Source: Chlorops oryzae (Eukaryota; Arthropoda; Insecta; Diptera; Chloropidae). Taken from it: a stretch of 64,000 bases of DNA. Of the stretch, positions 22,085 to 32,308 are shown piece by piece. Under the pieces are notes generated by a model, which saw nothing but the letters and a program-made list of their open reading frames with translations, was not told where the DNA came from and did no database searches. The stretch lies in NCBI GenBank assembly GCA_020466095.1, contig CM035806.1, positions 95,827,315 to 95,891,314 on the forward strand, in the 5' to 3' direction. Made by a program: the position numbers and the translations under genes. Every line of letters starts with the position of its first letter. Position 1 is the stretch's first letter.

Positions 22085-23001
22085 AGCCACGCCCACAAAT
22101 AAGCCCACAAATAAGGGCTTATCGTAACTTTTGAAGTAAAAGGCGTAGAAGCTTCAAATTCGCAACATAGGTTGACCAAGGTGAAGGAAAGGTGTAGGAA
22201 AAAAATTTATATGGCCCGCCCACTGCCACGCCCACAAATAAAGATTTTTCGTAACTTCCGAATTAATAGGCGTAGACGCTTCAAATTCGCAACATAGGTT
22301 GACCAAGGCAAACGATAGGTGTAGGAAAATTTTTTTTATGGCCCGCCCACTGCCACGCCCACAAATGAAGAGTTTTCGTAACTTCCGAAGTAAAAGGCGT
22401 AGAAGCTTCGAATTCGCAACATAGGTTCACCAAGGCGAATGAAAGGTGTACGAAAAATTTTTTTGTGGCCCGCCCACTGCCACGCCCACAAATAAAGATT
22501 TTTCGTAACTTCAGAAGTAAAAGGCGTAGAAGCTTCAAATTCGCAACATAGGTTCACCAAGGCGAATTAAAGGTGTAGGAAAAAATTTAATGCGGCCCGC
22601 CCACTGCCACGCCCACATATGAAGATTTTTCGTAACTTCCGAAGTAAAAGGCGTAGAAGCTTCAAATTCGCAACATAGGTTCACCAAGGCGATTGAAAGG
22701 TGTAGGGAAATAATTTATGTTGCCCTCCCACTGCCACGCCCACAAATAAAGATTTTTCGTAACTTCCGAAGTAAAAGGCGTCGAAGCTTCAAATTCGCAA
22801 CATAGGTTCACCAAGGCGAATGAAAGGTGTAGGAAAAATTTTTATATGGCCCGCCCACTGCCACGCCCACAATTGAAGATGTTTCGTAACTTCCGAAGTA
22901 AAAGGCGTAGAATCTTCAAAATCGCAACACAGGTACACCAAGGCGAATGAAAGGTGTAGGGAAATAATTTATGTTGCCCTCCCACTGCCACGCCCACAAA
23001 T
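22085..23001. repeat. Seven-unit 127-bp tandem array
   Basis: The word CACTGCCACGCCCAC recurs at 22221, 22348, 22475, 22602, 22729, 22856 and 22983, an exact 127-bp step. A slightly longer first unit starts near 22085. Each unit contains TTCGTAACTTCCGAAGTAAAAGGCG-like text with few differences. Open frames rich in WAWQWA across it are products of the repeat. Confidence 0.95.
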
Positions 23002-24369
23002 AGAGAAGCAAAACATAGTGCGCTCATAATGTCGAGACGCTGGGTATTTCAAAGTCGGGCTTGACCGACTTTAGCTTTCTTACTTGTTTATTAGTAGTGT
23101 TGATTCGTCTATGTATTGTATGGAGATTTTGTTGTTATACTGGAGTCTACATGTGTTAAGAAAAACGCAGTTTCTACTCTTTTTCAATTCCTTTCGTACC
23201 GCATTTTCCGTGAAACTGTAATTTGTGTTATCTATTGTTGTGATATGTTCGTCCCTTTCTATTATTTCCTTGTGACTCAGGTTTGGAGGGGGGGTTAACC
23301 ATTTTACTTCTATTTTCCGGAAGTTTCTTGGGATTATTGCGATTATTAGTGCTTTGTTTACGTATGACATCACTCCCACTCTGATTAGTTTTACTTTGTA
23401 ATAGTCCATTTCGAATCTTTCTATCTCCTCCGTCGTTAGTATGTTGGGATGCGCCACACCGTTTTTTTGCTGATGATATACTGTCCTGGATGATGTTGAC
23501 CTTTTCCTCTATACTTTTTAGTTTTAGCATCTGGTCATGATAACGGAGGTGCTTCGTGATTTCATCGTTTTGCCTTTTTACTGTGGTGAATACTTCGTTA
23601 ACCATGCCCAGATCCTTTTCCATCGTCCTTTTTATCGTTGAAATTGTTTGGTTGAAAAAATCGTTTATGTATATTTGTTCGTTCAACCCTTTTATGGCGT
23701 TATGGCTATTCTGGTCTGCCAATGTCAGGTGCTCTAGGATTTCTTTCCGGTCGTCGTCGTCCATGACGCCAAATAGCCAGTTGGCGGCCGTACCTACTGC
23801 GTTCAGAAGTCCTCTTCGAGATCGATCATTCTCCCTTGGTATTATGGAGCTAAGTTTTGATCTGATTGTTCTAATTTCTGCCAGCAGCAGCTTTCTGTTT
23901 TTTATTTCTACCGTATCGACATAATCGTTGATTGTGTTGATGACCTTCAGGATTTCGGCTGGGTGTATCACATGAAGCACGGTGTAGAAATCCTCTATAA
24001 TTTCTGTTTCTTTTATGTGGATCTAGACAAATCCTCCTTGTTCGTCTACTGGCGTTATTTGAAGTCGTCCGTAGGTGACTGTTGTTATTAACCCCAAGAT
24101 GATTATTTTTTCCTGAAAAGAAAAAGGAAAAGGAAATTGCACACACATCTACGCCCTTTGTCGCTTTCACAAAGGCTCCTCCACTATTCTCCACCTATTC
24201 CCGTTGGACAAATAAAACAATGTGTTTGAAAATATTCTTAAAAGAACGCTCGATTTCTACCATTTTTTTTTTGTTATTACTAATTTGCATGTTGATATGT
24301 TATTGCGCATTTAAATTGTTTATATCTAACATCCCCTTTGCGTGAGATAAATACGGAATATATTTTAGT

Positions 24370-25170
24370 CTAATATATTATTTTACAGTACTTTCGATTC
24401 CCTGGCTTACAATTCGCTCTTATTCTTTGAATTTCATTCTGCAAGAACGTTTGCTCTTCCTCCGTCTCATTCCATCCTGCGCGAGTCATCTTTTGCTCCG
24501 TTATTAATTGGTCGAGGAATTTTCTTGAAATTTTACTTTCCTCCACAAAAGCGTCTCGGGGAAAAAAGGCTCGTCCTAAACTTACGACGTCTCGGTATTT
24601 TTCCGCAAACCGCAGCAAATATATTCCGCAATCATTTAGATTTTGTTGTTGGCTGCATTCCGGATATATTAGCGGCATCGAGTTTTCCGAGTACTCCGTG
24701 GTGTCTGCTGGACATTTTCTTTTCGCCTCCCATTGCACAATTGACCTTATTTTTTCCGCGATTTTCTTTGCATCGTGCGGTTTAAGGGAGTCCAGTACGT
24801 AGATCGCTGGCCATGTTACGATTGCCAGCATCCAGTGGTTTCGCTCGTGTACTGGGATCACTAAGCTCTCGCACTCGAAGATGTTCACCCTTTTTAGAAA
24901 CCTGTTCAAACGTATTTGTTCCGGCAGTGACTTTTCCTTTGATGAGGTTGCGCATGCATAAAAGTGCGTGTCGAATACGTGAATCTTCCTGTTGTTAGCC
25001 TTTCTCATCAACCATGGCAGCAGGGTGTTGATATGGTCGTCGTTCAGCCAATTTGTCTCATTGACTCTATCCAAATTCCAATTTATTTTATTTATTCTGC
25101 TTGACATCGCGCTCCGCTCGACTTTCCTTGTATATTGCTTTTGGTGGTTTAAATGTTTGTCTTTCAACAT
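24370..25170 (-). CDS. Ulp1/SENP-like (C48) cysteine protease ORF in errantivirus
   Basis: 266 codons, ATG at 25170, stop at 24370-24372. The C-terminal two thirds match the Ulp1/SENP fold signature: ERNHWMLAIV supplies the catalytic His, IYVLDSLKPHD the Asp, and QQQNLNDCGIYLLRF the oxyanion Gln and nucleophile Cys. Family members cleave SUMO or related ubiquitin-like modifiers, or viral polyproteins; which applies here is unknown. The first 70 residues are basic and not recognised. It lies about 280 bp after integrase and 260 bp before the env splice acceptor, same strand. It is open while gag, pol and env are all broken. I do not know this gene from canonical errantiviruses; capture from the host or another TE is an inference. 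Confidence 0.8.
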   Translation of the reverse strand: MLKDKHLNHQKQYTRKVERSAMSSRINKINWNLDRVNETNWLNDDHINTLLPWLMRKANNRKIHVFDTHFYACATSSKEKSLPEQIRLNRFLKRVNIFECESLVIPVHERNHWMLAIVTWPAIYVLDSLKPHDAKKIAEKIRSIVQWEAKRKCPADTTEYSENSMPLIYPECSQQQNLNDCGIYLLRFAEKYRDVVSLGRAFFPRDAFVEESKISRKFLDQLITEQKMTRAGWNETEEEQTFLQNEIQRIRANCKPGNRKYCKIIY

Positions 25171-25451
25171 ATGCTGAGTGGTTGAGGTTTGTATCGATTT
25201 GAAGACATTTTTAGCTGACGGGAGTTCGATTCCGATCGAAGTGGCATTGTGTGAAGTGCATGCATAAAATTTTAAATTTTTTTTTTTTTTTTACCTTTAG
25301 GAATTGCTATATTCACACTTCTCGTAACTGCCTTGGTTGGCATATTACATATTTCGGTGGTTGCTACTATTATGTTCGTTAAAAAAAAATATTTGCATTA
25401 CTTAAATTTTTTTTTTGTTTTGTCGCCGTAAGGCACGGGTTATTGTTTTGT
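25171..25451. other. Spacer between integrase and Ulp1-like ORF
   Basis: AT-rich non-coding spacer with a T14-type run near 25280. Minus-strand CCACTCAG just before the ATG at 25170 could serve as a splice acceptor, but this is weak. Confidence 0.3.
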
Positions 25452-26600
25452 TTATTGTTCTTTTTGATGATGTCGCTTTATTAAATTTCGGTGGAAGGTC
25501 TTTTCCCTCCCTTTTATTTTCAATTTTACGTTGACTGGCGATGGGATTGACTGGATTACATAAGGGCCTTCCCAGATCGGGGAGAATTTATTTTTCCTGT
25601 TCTGATTCTTTAACCATCCTTGTCCCTGCTTGAAATTCTCTCGCCTTTGAGCCCTTATCGTAGTATCGCTTGGATTTTTCCTTGGTGCTTTTTGATTCTC
25701 TCGCACAAGTTGATGTGTGCGCTGTATTTGGTATTTTAATAATTTTGAAAAATCGTCTGTGTTGTACAGTGGCTCCGGTTTTCTTTTTAAGTTAAGTGGA
25801 ATGTCGGCTTCAAATCCAAAAAGTACTTTACATGGTGTCTGTTTTGTGGATGAATGGACTGTGTTGTTATGCACGTGCATAGCATGGTGCAGCCATTCAC
25901 CCAATTTGTGCCATCCTCATTGACAAAATTTCTGAGAAATTCTGCAAGAGGTCGGTGGCTCCTTTCGAGGGCCCCATTGGCTTGTGGGTGGTATGGAGAG
26001 GTTTGGCACTTCTTTATTCCGAGAATTTTACACACTTCGTTGAACAACTTTGATGTGAAGTTAGTTCCATTGTCGGTAATCAAGACTTTAGGTATTTGAA
26101 ATTTCGATATTATTTCGTTGAAAAATGCTCTTGCCACTGTTGCGGCTTCTCCATCTGCTATTGCTGTGCAGGAAAAGAATTTCGAAAAATCATCTATGAA
26201 GGTCAGAATGTATTTGTTCCCTCGTGACGATTCCGGCAGGGGACCCACTATATCCATGTATACCTTATAGAAGGGACCATGTGCCACATCTGTGAGTACC
26301 ATTGGCATCCTTTCTACCTTGGAACACTTGTTTTGTTGGCACTTTTTGCAGTTCTTCACATAATCCTTGATCTGTCTGTGCATGCCGTCCATTTATACTG
26401 CCGTCGAATGCGGAAATATGTCTTCAGTGCCCCTTTATGCCCCCCTAATGGTCCGTCGTGGAAATTTTTGAGGACTTCGTCGATCTCCTTTTTATTGGTC
26501 AAATATACCGCAAGATCCTCCGCGTGCGGTTGTGCTGCGACTGATATATCTTCTTCTTCGTTCTCGGGTTACTTCCTTCCTCTCCTGGTGACTGCTCTTG
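25452..26600 (-). pseudogene. Errantivirus integrase (pol C-terminal part), frameshifted
   Basis: DDE integrase that would insert the cDNA. Seen: zinc-binding tail CKKCQQNK, first Asp in YMDIVGPLPES, second Asp in LITDNGTNFTS, Glu in NGALERSHR, and the C-terminal GPYVI module (GPY/F) near 25560. A frame change near 25900 joins the core (26392-25787) to the C-terminal part (25904-25452). The N-terminal His residues are in a further disrupted stretch near 26400-26490. Confidence 0.88.
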
Positions 26601-26777
26601 TCGGATTTTGCTTTGGATCTCGTTATTACTGCTATCGTAGCACTTTCATACGGTAAGCGACTTAGCGCGTCCGCATTCATGTTCGCTTTTCCTGCTTTGT
26701 AACTAATTTCGAAATCAAATTCCGAGAGTTTATGGCGGAATCTGGCCAATCGGGATGTCTGATCCTTTAAGTTTGCT
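26492..26777 (-). pseudogene. Errantivirus RNase H end / connection segment
   Basis: Minus-strand coding resumes after the poly-C tract with DQTSRLARFRHKLSEFDFEI and YKAGKANMNADALSRLP, the standard end of Gypsy RNase H. The preceding core of RNase H is missing at the poly-C tract. Confidence 0.8.
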
Positions 26778-26889
26778 ATACCCCCCCCCGCCCCCCCCCC
26801 CCCCAAACCCCCCCCCCCCCCCCCAAACCCCCCCCCCCCAAAACCCCCCCCCCCCCAAAAACCCACCTTTTTTCAAACCCCCCCCACCC

Positions 26890-26922
<33 letters not shown>

Positions 26923-26935
26923 TTTCCCCGGCACC
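26778..26935. repeat. Poly-C tract replacing RNase H coding, likely artefact
   Basis: About 158 bp made almost only of C with short A and T spacers. It sits between coding for VECVEKLPGVP and for DQTSRLARF, where Gypsy elements normally have roughly 400-450 bp of RNase H core. Genuine slippage expansion or an assembly/polishing error are both possible; I favour an artefact. Glycine- and proline-rich frames across it are spurious. Confidence 0.9.
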
Positions 26936-27720
26936 CCCGGGAGTTTTTCCACGCATTCTACTTTCCCAGGATCTGGTCGGACGCCTTGGTCGGAACAACT
27001 TGTGACCCAAATAGACCACTTCCTTTCGCAAAAACTGACATGTTTCCGTCTGAATTTTAAGTTTGTTTTCTCGCAGGGCTTGCAGCACCTTTCGGAGTCT
27101 GAGTTCATGCTGTTCTAGGTTTCTCCCGTAAATGACTATAGTCCAGGTAGACGAAACAGTCGACTCCTTGTAGACCATCAGGACACTGTTCATAATTCGT
27201 TGAAAAGTCGCTGGCGCTCCTGAGAGTCCAAATAGCATTCGCACGAATTCATAGTGTCCTAAACCCGTGCTGAAAGCTGTTTTACCTCTATCTGTTCATC
27301 TACCAGTACCTGGTGGTATCCACTCGCCAGATCCAAGGTTGTAAAGATCGACTGCAACCCAATTGGTCGAGGATTTCATCAATTCGTGGTATCGGGAATA
27401 CCTGCTTCACCGTAATTTCGTTTAGTTGGCGGAAATCCACCACCAATCGCCATTTTTTTCCCCGTCTGTTTGCCTTTTTCGGCCTGGATAATCGGTGCGT
27501 TCCATGGCGTTGCTTGGAGCAATTATCCCTTGTTCCAGCATTTCTCCTACCTGCTTATTTATTTCCTCCTTATGTGCTTCCGGCAAGCGATATTGTCTTA
27601 TATTTATCGGTGCCTTTCCCGCTTCCGTGGTGATTTCATGTTTGAGCACTTGTATAACTCAGTTTATCGCCCTTTAGATGAAATACATCGGAATAGTCCT
27701 TCAAATTGCAATTATGGACT
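26936..27720 (-). pseudogene. Errantivirus reverse transcriptase, damaged active site
   Basis: RT remnant on the minus strand: HEITTEAGKAPINIRQYRLP (27645-27590), the GLSGAPATFQRIMNSVL block (27235-27180) and LGHKLF. The catalytic YLDD box reads YLDY followed by a frame change (about 27140), so the enzyme is dead. Additional shifts near 27490 and 27300. Confidence 0.85.
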
Positions 27721-27899
27721 GTCTTTTTTCTTCATTCAAATTCTCCTCTAATTTTAGGGAATTGATTAGCATATTCATCCTTTCGTCTGCTTGACTACTA
27801 TTCGGTGCATTTATTTCTGAAACGCTTAAAATTTCGTACTCCTTTAATAATGAATATTTTACCTCCATTCCTTCTTTTATTTCGTTGTCCTTTTCCGAT

Positions 27900-28493
27900 G
27901 CGTTAAGTATTGTAACGAACCCAATACCATTTTTGGGTTTCGTGAGGCTTTCTCCAATATAAATATGTTCTGCTAACAGTTTTTTTCTGCACGACTACTT
28001 CCTCCGTGAGCAGTCCTGTATTTATGCGTACTATCCTTGTGGACCTTGGTGGGATTCTAATGGTCTCTGCCATATAGATTTTTTCCCCTCTTACTCTCAA
28101 GGGCATTGTGGCCACCAGATTGCCTTTTTCTTTAAAGGTCAATTCCTTTCTGATCGAATCCAGTATAGTCCTGTTCCAGAGCATGTCTCTCCCCAGGAGT
28201 CCGTCTGCTGGCAGGCTGCTATTCCGTGGTACCACATGCATTTCCTTAAATATGGAATCGCATTATTTTTTATCATTACCGATCCAATAGTATTAGAATC
28301 TCCTCCAAAAAGCTCCTCTTAAGCTTTTTGTCTCCTTATTATTTATTGGCACGTCTTCTACCAATGCTTCTCTTTTCACTAAACTTGCGTCTGACCCTGA
28401 GTCGACCAATAGAGTGATGCTGTCATTGATAGCCTGGCTACAGGGTATTTCGATATAGGCATCGTCCTCTTTATCTCCGCTATGGCCGTACAA
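27900..28493 (-). pseudogene. Errantivirus retropepsin-like protease region
   Basis: Aspartic protease with LLVDSGSDASLV (active-site DSG, about 28405) and the later GLLGRDML motif (about 28190). A frame change separates the halves near 28260-28300. It would mature Gag-Pol. Confidence 0.8.
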
Positions 28494-28559
28494 TTTGTGA
28501 GTCGAAGCGTATTTCTAACGCACTTTGAGTCCACCCGTTTGATACTGTCGTTGATAGCC

Positions 28560-30764
28560 TGCTCGCAGGATAATTCAATGCATTCATTTCCTTTTGGCCC
28601 ATTGAACTCACCCGCCAAAAATTGTTTCGTGAATTGGAAAAACTCGCTTAGAAAAAAGAAAAACATCAGCCATGCATTGATATACAACCTTTTCAATAGT
28701 CTTGCGTTTTCTTTCCATTTTTCCAATCTTTCCTTTGTCTTCGTAGCTTCCATCTTGCATATTGGGATACAAACACTTTGACTGTGCTCTTAAAATCACT
28801 CGTTTGCCCTTTTTTCTTGGTTTCATTGCATTAGTCTCCTGACCAATGTCTATAAGCATTTTTTCCTTTATCTCATTTTCCATTTCTTCCGTCGGAATCT
28901 CTCTTATCGATTTTCCCCATTTTGGTATTCGATTTCTTTTTCCCAGACTGTCCAAAGGCACTTCTTGGCCCTCTGGCTCTTCCAGTCGTTCTGCGCCTAG
29001 GCTGTTCAAAGGATCTTCTTTGCACCCTGGCTCTCCCCCTCCTCCTGCCCCTGGTTTGTGGCTGTTCCCCAGGGCAGGGTTTTGCCGTTCTAAAACTTCT
29101 TTTTGGGCACTCCAGTCTACCGGCCGAGACTGGGCCCGGGAGTTTCCCGCATTCTGCTGCTCTTGTTGAGTGCAGTTTCTGGCTATATGCCCGAATCCTT
29201 TACAAAGGAAGCACTGTGTTTGGCTGTAATTGGGCCTTTGTCTGTTATTTTGCGGTTGCCTTTGTTTGTGCTTTGCTTGTAGTTCTTTTTTTCGCAAAAT
29301 CTATTTGTGCTGTGCCCTTTGACTTGACACTTTCGCAAAACAGGCTACTTAATTTGGTCCAGCAATGTTCGACTAAATGACCCACCTTGCCGCAGTGTGT
29401 GCAGGTTGGTCTAGATGCCTTACTCGCTTCCATCATTGGCTGTTTATTTTTCATGCAGCCAGGACTTTGTTCGTGCCCATATAGCCCACACAGCGTGCAA
29501 TAAGGTGTATTTCTTCTCTTTCTACATACATCTCGTGCGTGTCCTTGCTGTTGGCAGAAAGAGCATGTCAGTTCCTTGCCGAATTGATCGTGTGTACACT
29601 TATTTTGTCCGACTTTAAAATGTTTTCGGAATTTTCTGCTGCATTTTAAGATCTCGCAAACTGGGGTCTGTCATGTTTACTAGTGATTGTTTCAAGGAAT
29701 GATCCTTCAATCCTGTGATGAAATGTCTTTTTGCCAGATCCTGATATTCCATACCGCCGCTTTTGATTCTTCCGTCGTCCATTTTTTCATGATCATTTCC
29801 TCAGCCTCCTTAAGATTTGTTTCCATTCGGCCTCCGAACAGTGATGCGGACTCGCCTGTTGTTGATGTCCGTTTATAATATCCGCTCTAATATCTTCCAG
29901 TGTTTTACTGTTGCGTATGTTTGCGTCACAAAGTCGCGGAGTTCATTTAGAGTGTCAAATTTTCTGGTGCCAATTGTGTTGAACGCAGGCCCGGACAGTC
30001 GCTGCCTTAACATGTAATGGCTTTCTGCATGTCCTCCTGTGCAGTCATACAATTTAGCAATTCGATCCCCTCTACGAATTTTATTACGTCCGCCTTAAAT
30101 TCAGGCCCTCTTGCTCCGGAAAAGGATGGTACGAATCGTTGGACATTTTTAACAATTTCTGCAACATTCTGTGGACTTGCCATTGTTACCTCAATACTGG
30201 GTGTTTGTACCGGTCCTGATGCTGTTCCGGAATTGTTCGGCATGCGCCTGGTGGGAAATGGAGATGTCCTGCAAACTGTTTCTAATGTTCTTTTTAAATT
30301 GCCTATTTCTACCTTAAGAAATTGCAGTTCTTTTTCTCTGAGATCTGATTGATTTCTTTCTAGGGATTCGGAGATGTCCTTCCCTGCTAATGACTGCAGT
30401 GTTTCTCTAAGCGTCTCGTTTTGGTCTTCTGATTCCTCCAATAATAATGTCCCTTTATCAATTCTCTCTCTTAACTCTCTGCAATTTTTTCTTAAATAGC
30501 CCACAGTTTCCTCGAGATGCTGTATTTTTTCCCTGCCTACGTCGTTTGAAACTGCTACCGAATCCTTAGCCTTATTTATTAGGAAGACTGCTTCTTCTAA
30601 TCGATTAAAACGGGATAAAGCGACTTGGTTTTCTAGTAGGGTCAACTATTTTCTATTTGGTTTATTTCCCTTACTAAATCCCAAGCTTCGGTCTGTAACG
30701 TAGTCGCATGTATTTCAGAATCTTTAAGATTTTGTTTTAGTTCCTCCCACTCTCTATCCATAAA
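28560..30764 (-). pseudogene. Errantivirus gag, degraded
   Basis: Starts at an ATG near 30764 (MDREWEELKQNL), shifts frame near 30650, then runs open 30645-30007 with a long heptad-like coiled coil followed by a capsid-like segment (FVPSFSGARGPEFKADVIKF). A degraded middle (29900-29460) leads to two CCHC knuckles, CTHCGKVGHLVEHC (about 29400) and CFLCKGFGHIARNC (about 29205). The C-terminal linker is E/G/P-rich. Structural polyprotein that would package the RNA. Confidence 0.8.
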
Positions 30765-31305
30765 TTACTCTGTCCAACGGAAAACTCCGCTTATAAAAAG
30801 ACGCATAACAATTGAATTTAACTCTCTTTTCCTCTTTTTTTTTTTTTGAAAAAAAAAAAAAATTTCCAAATTCAAAAATTTAAGATTAAAATTTTAAATT
30901 GATGTGAAGCCTGGAGGCGTATGTCATAAAAGTTTTGTTTGTGGACTTACCATCTTCTTCTGTTAGCTATTCTTCTGAAGTTTTATATTCGTTGTTTGTT
31001 AAATATTAAAAATTATGTTATAAGTTAATTTTTTTGGGCACCCTATCGCTCCCAAATTGCGTTTATAGTGCAATTTGACTCGACAGAAATATCGGTATGA
31101 TATTGAAATTTAGTTTTTTCGTAAAAATTTTGGAAACAGTCGTTCCTCCCAGGCACCAATGAATGAAAGTCGTTTTTCAATTTTATTTTATAAAGGACTT
31201 TCAGATTCGAATCGATTCGACACCTCACTTCCAAAATTTTGTTTTCACTTTTTAGCTTTATTAATTTTTATACTTCAGATTGAGTATCCTCCCGACTATC
31301 CTTAG

Positions 31306-31325
31306 TCGAATACCGGCTGCACCAT
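31306..31325 (-). promoter_or_regulatory. Primer-binding site of errantivirus 1
   Basis: Three bases inside the 5' LTR boundary the minus strand reads TGGTGCAGCCGGTATTCGA. It starts with the TGG expected to pair with a tRNA CCA end and resembles the tRNA-Ser-type site of 17.6/297 elements as I remember it. Confidence 0.5.
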
Positions 31326-31328
31326 AAA

Positions 31329-32308
31329 TGTTGTGTGTACTGGGGAGAAAGGACATCTATAAAGCGCCAACGATGAACTAATGTCTTTTCCAATTAAAAC
31401 ACTGACTTTATTCCGTTACAATGAATGTTTATTTTTAAGTCTTTTTAATGTTTCTACTCTATCTTACTTTACTGCCCAATTCCCAAGCTAACACTGAGAT
31501 CCACACTTTGTCGTCCTGGCTCGTAAGTAGGTGCGCCAAAGTTGAGATATTCTTAATACTCGGAGTGCCAATCGATGATAAGTCCCTTTTGTCAATCGAA
31601 CTTAGCTTTTATAGTCAGATATTGCTCCGTTCGCAATATCGATAGTTGCTAGCGTCATAGGTTTCTTCTTCAGCAGACCCCCGCAAGCGTCCCTCGGTCG
31701 CCGTTTATTCTGCATTTCGGCTTTTTCCGGCGATTGCATAAGTGCCGTTGTCTTCTATTTATTCGTCGTGCTACATATTCACAATCAACTAAATATGCCG
31801 ATCACTCCAAACCCATTCGAATATGTACGGTTTAATGCAAGCCAAGTCACACACAAAAACGTAAAGAACGAAATTAATCCGAACAAGCAAACGCATGCCT
31901 CAAACATCCCTTGTTTGTGTGTGGTCCACATGCTGACTCGGCGGCTCGTGTTCTTTCGCCTTTCGTCTGCCTGCTTTCCCTTTCGATCGATGGCCTTGAA
32001 CGATCGATTCTCGGTTGACATCGACGGTCTGTTTGTCATTATGTGCCCGTTTGTTGTTGTTGCCGTCTCCGGTAACAGTGTCTCTTTCTTTGATATCGAA
32101 CGCCGACCGTTGTTGCTTTGTTGAGGCGTTCGATTTCATGCTCGCTCGTGCTGTTGTTGTTCGAGGTGTTAGGTTTCGAGCTCAAACGGTGCCGTTGCAT
32201 TTGTTTATGCTGCATTATTTATTGCACTGCTTTTGTCTTAGCGCTGATAGCGTGACGTTGATACTAGTGCTGGTAGCGTTACGCCGTGTGACTTTGTGAC
32301 TCACAACA
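31329..32308 (-). repeat. 5' LTR of errantivirus 1
   Basis: 980 bp, TGTTGTG...CACAACA, matching 18664-19650. Right flank CTGG (32309-32312) is the target duplication; it is followed by LOA-like ORF2 sequence continuous with that left of 18664. Confidence 0.93.

Larger units (their letters stand above)
21665..23086 (-). mobile_element. DINE-1/mini-me-like (Helitron-related) element with 127-bp tandem repeats
   Basis: One end carries a hairpin, TATACCC(agcgtaagc)GGGGTATA at 21669-21692; the other reads CAAGTAAGAAAGCTAAAG on the minus strand (23086 downward). A GTCCGTCTGTCC microsatellite lies at 21796-21834. These are hallmarks of DINE-1/mini-me elements. It interrupts env: env coding continues on both sides. 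No transposase or helicase is encoded. The middle is filled by the 127-bp array. Confidence 0.85.
21190..24112 (-). pseudogene. Errantivirus envelope (env), broken by a DINE-like insertion
   Basis: Baculovirus F-like glycoprotein of insect errantiviruses, in virions mediating membrane fusion. A pyrimidine-rich acceptor ending TTTTCAG (24113-24119 on the minus strand) precedes a hydrophobic signal-like segment, fitting expression from a spliced RNA. The furin-type site RSRR followed by GLLNAVG and the block NWLFGVMDDDDRKEILEHL are diagnostic. A C-terminal membrane segment (ISTTLVIAAIIGVIFLCVCL, about 21395-21340) and a cytoplasmic tail end at 21190. Lesions: an in-frame TAG near 24023, a frameshift at a run of seven A near 23465, and the 1.4-kb insertion at 21665-23086. 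Confidence 0.88.
18664..32308 (-). mobile_element. Errantivirus-like (Gypsy with env) LTR element carrying a Ulp1-like protease
   Basis: 13,645 bp on the minus strand, flanked by the 4-bp duplication CTGG (18660-18663 and 32309-32312). Two LTRs of 987 and 980 bp run TGTTGTG...CACAACA. Order 5' to 3' on the minus strand is LTR, primer site, gag, protease, RT/RNase H, integrase, Ulp1-like protease, env, long 3' region with polypurine tract, LTR. Most ORFs carry frameshifts, env is split by a DINE-like insertion and the RT active site is damaged, so this copy is dead. Only the Ulp1-like ORF is uninterrupted. LTRs differ only at scattered positions, so insertion is fairly recent relative to the host LOA-like copy. 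Confidence 0.9.

Noticed and set aside
22085..23001. Evenly spaced repeats that might be taken for a CRISPR array
   Set aside because: Units are 127 bp with no variable spacers, inside a Helitron-related insect element.
21693..23027. Several overlapping minus-strand frames with repeated WAWQWAGHKK-type peptides
   Set aside because: They are translations of the 127-bp DINE array in shifting frames, not proteins.
26755..27108. Glycine-rich and proline-rich frames
   Set aside because: Produced by the poly-C tract; flanks are pol codons in another frame.
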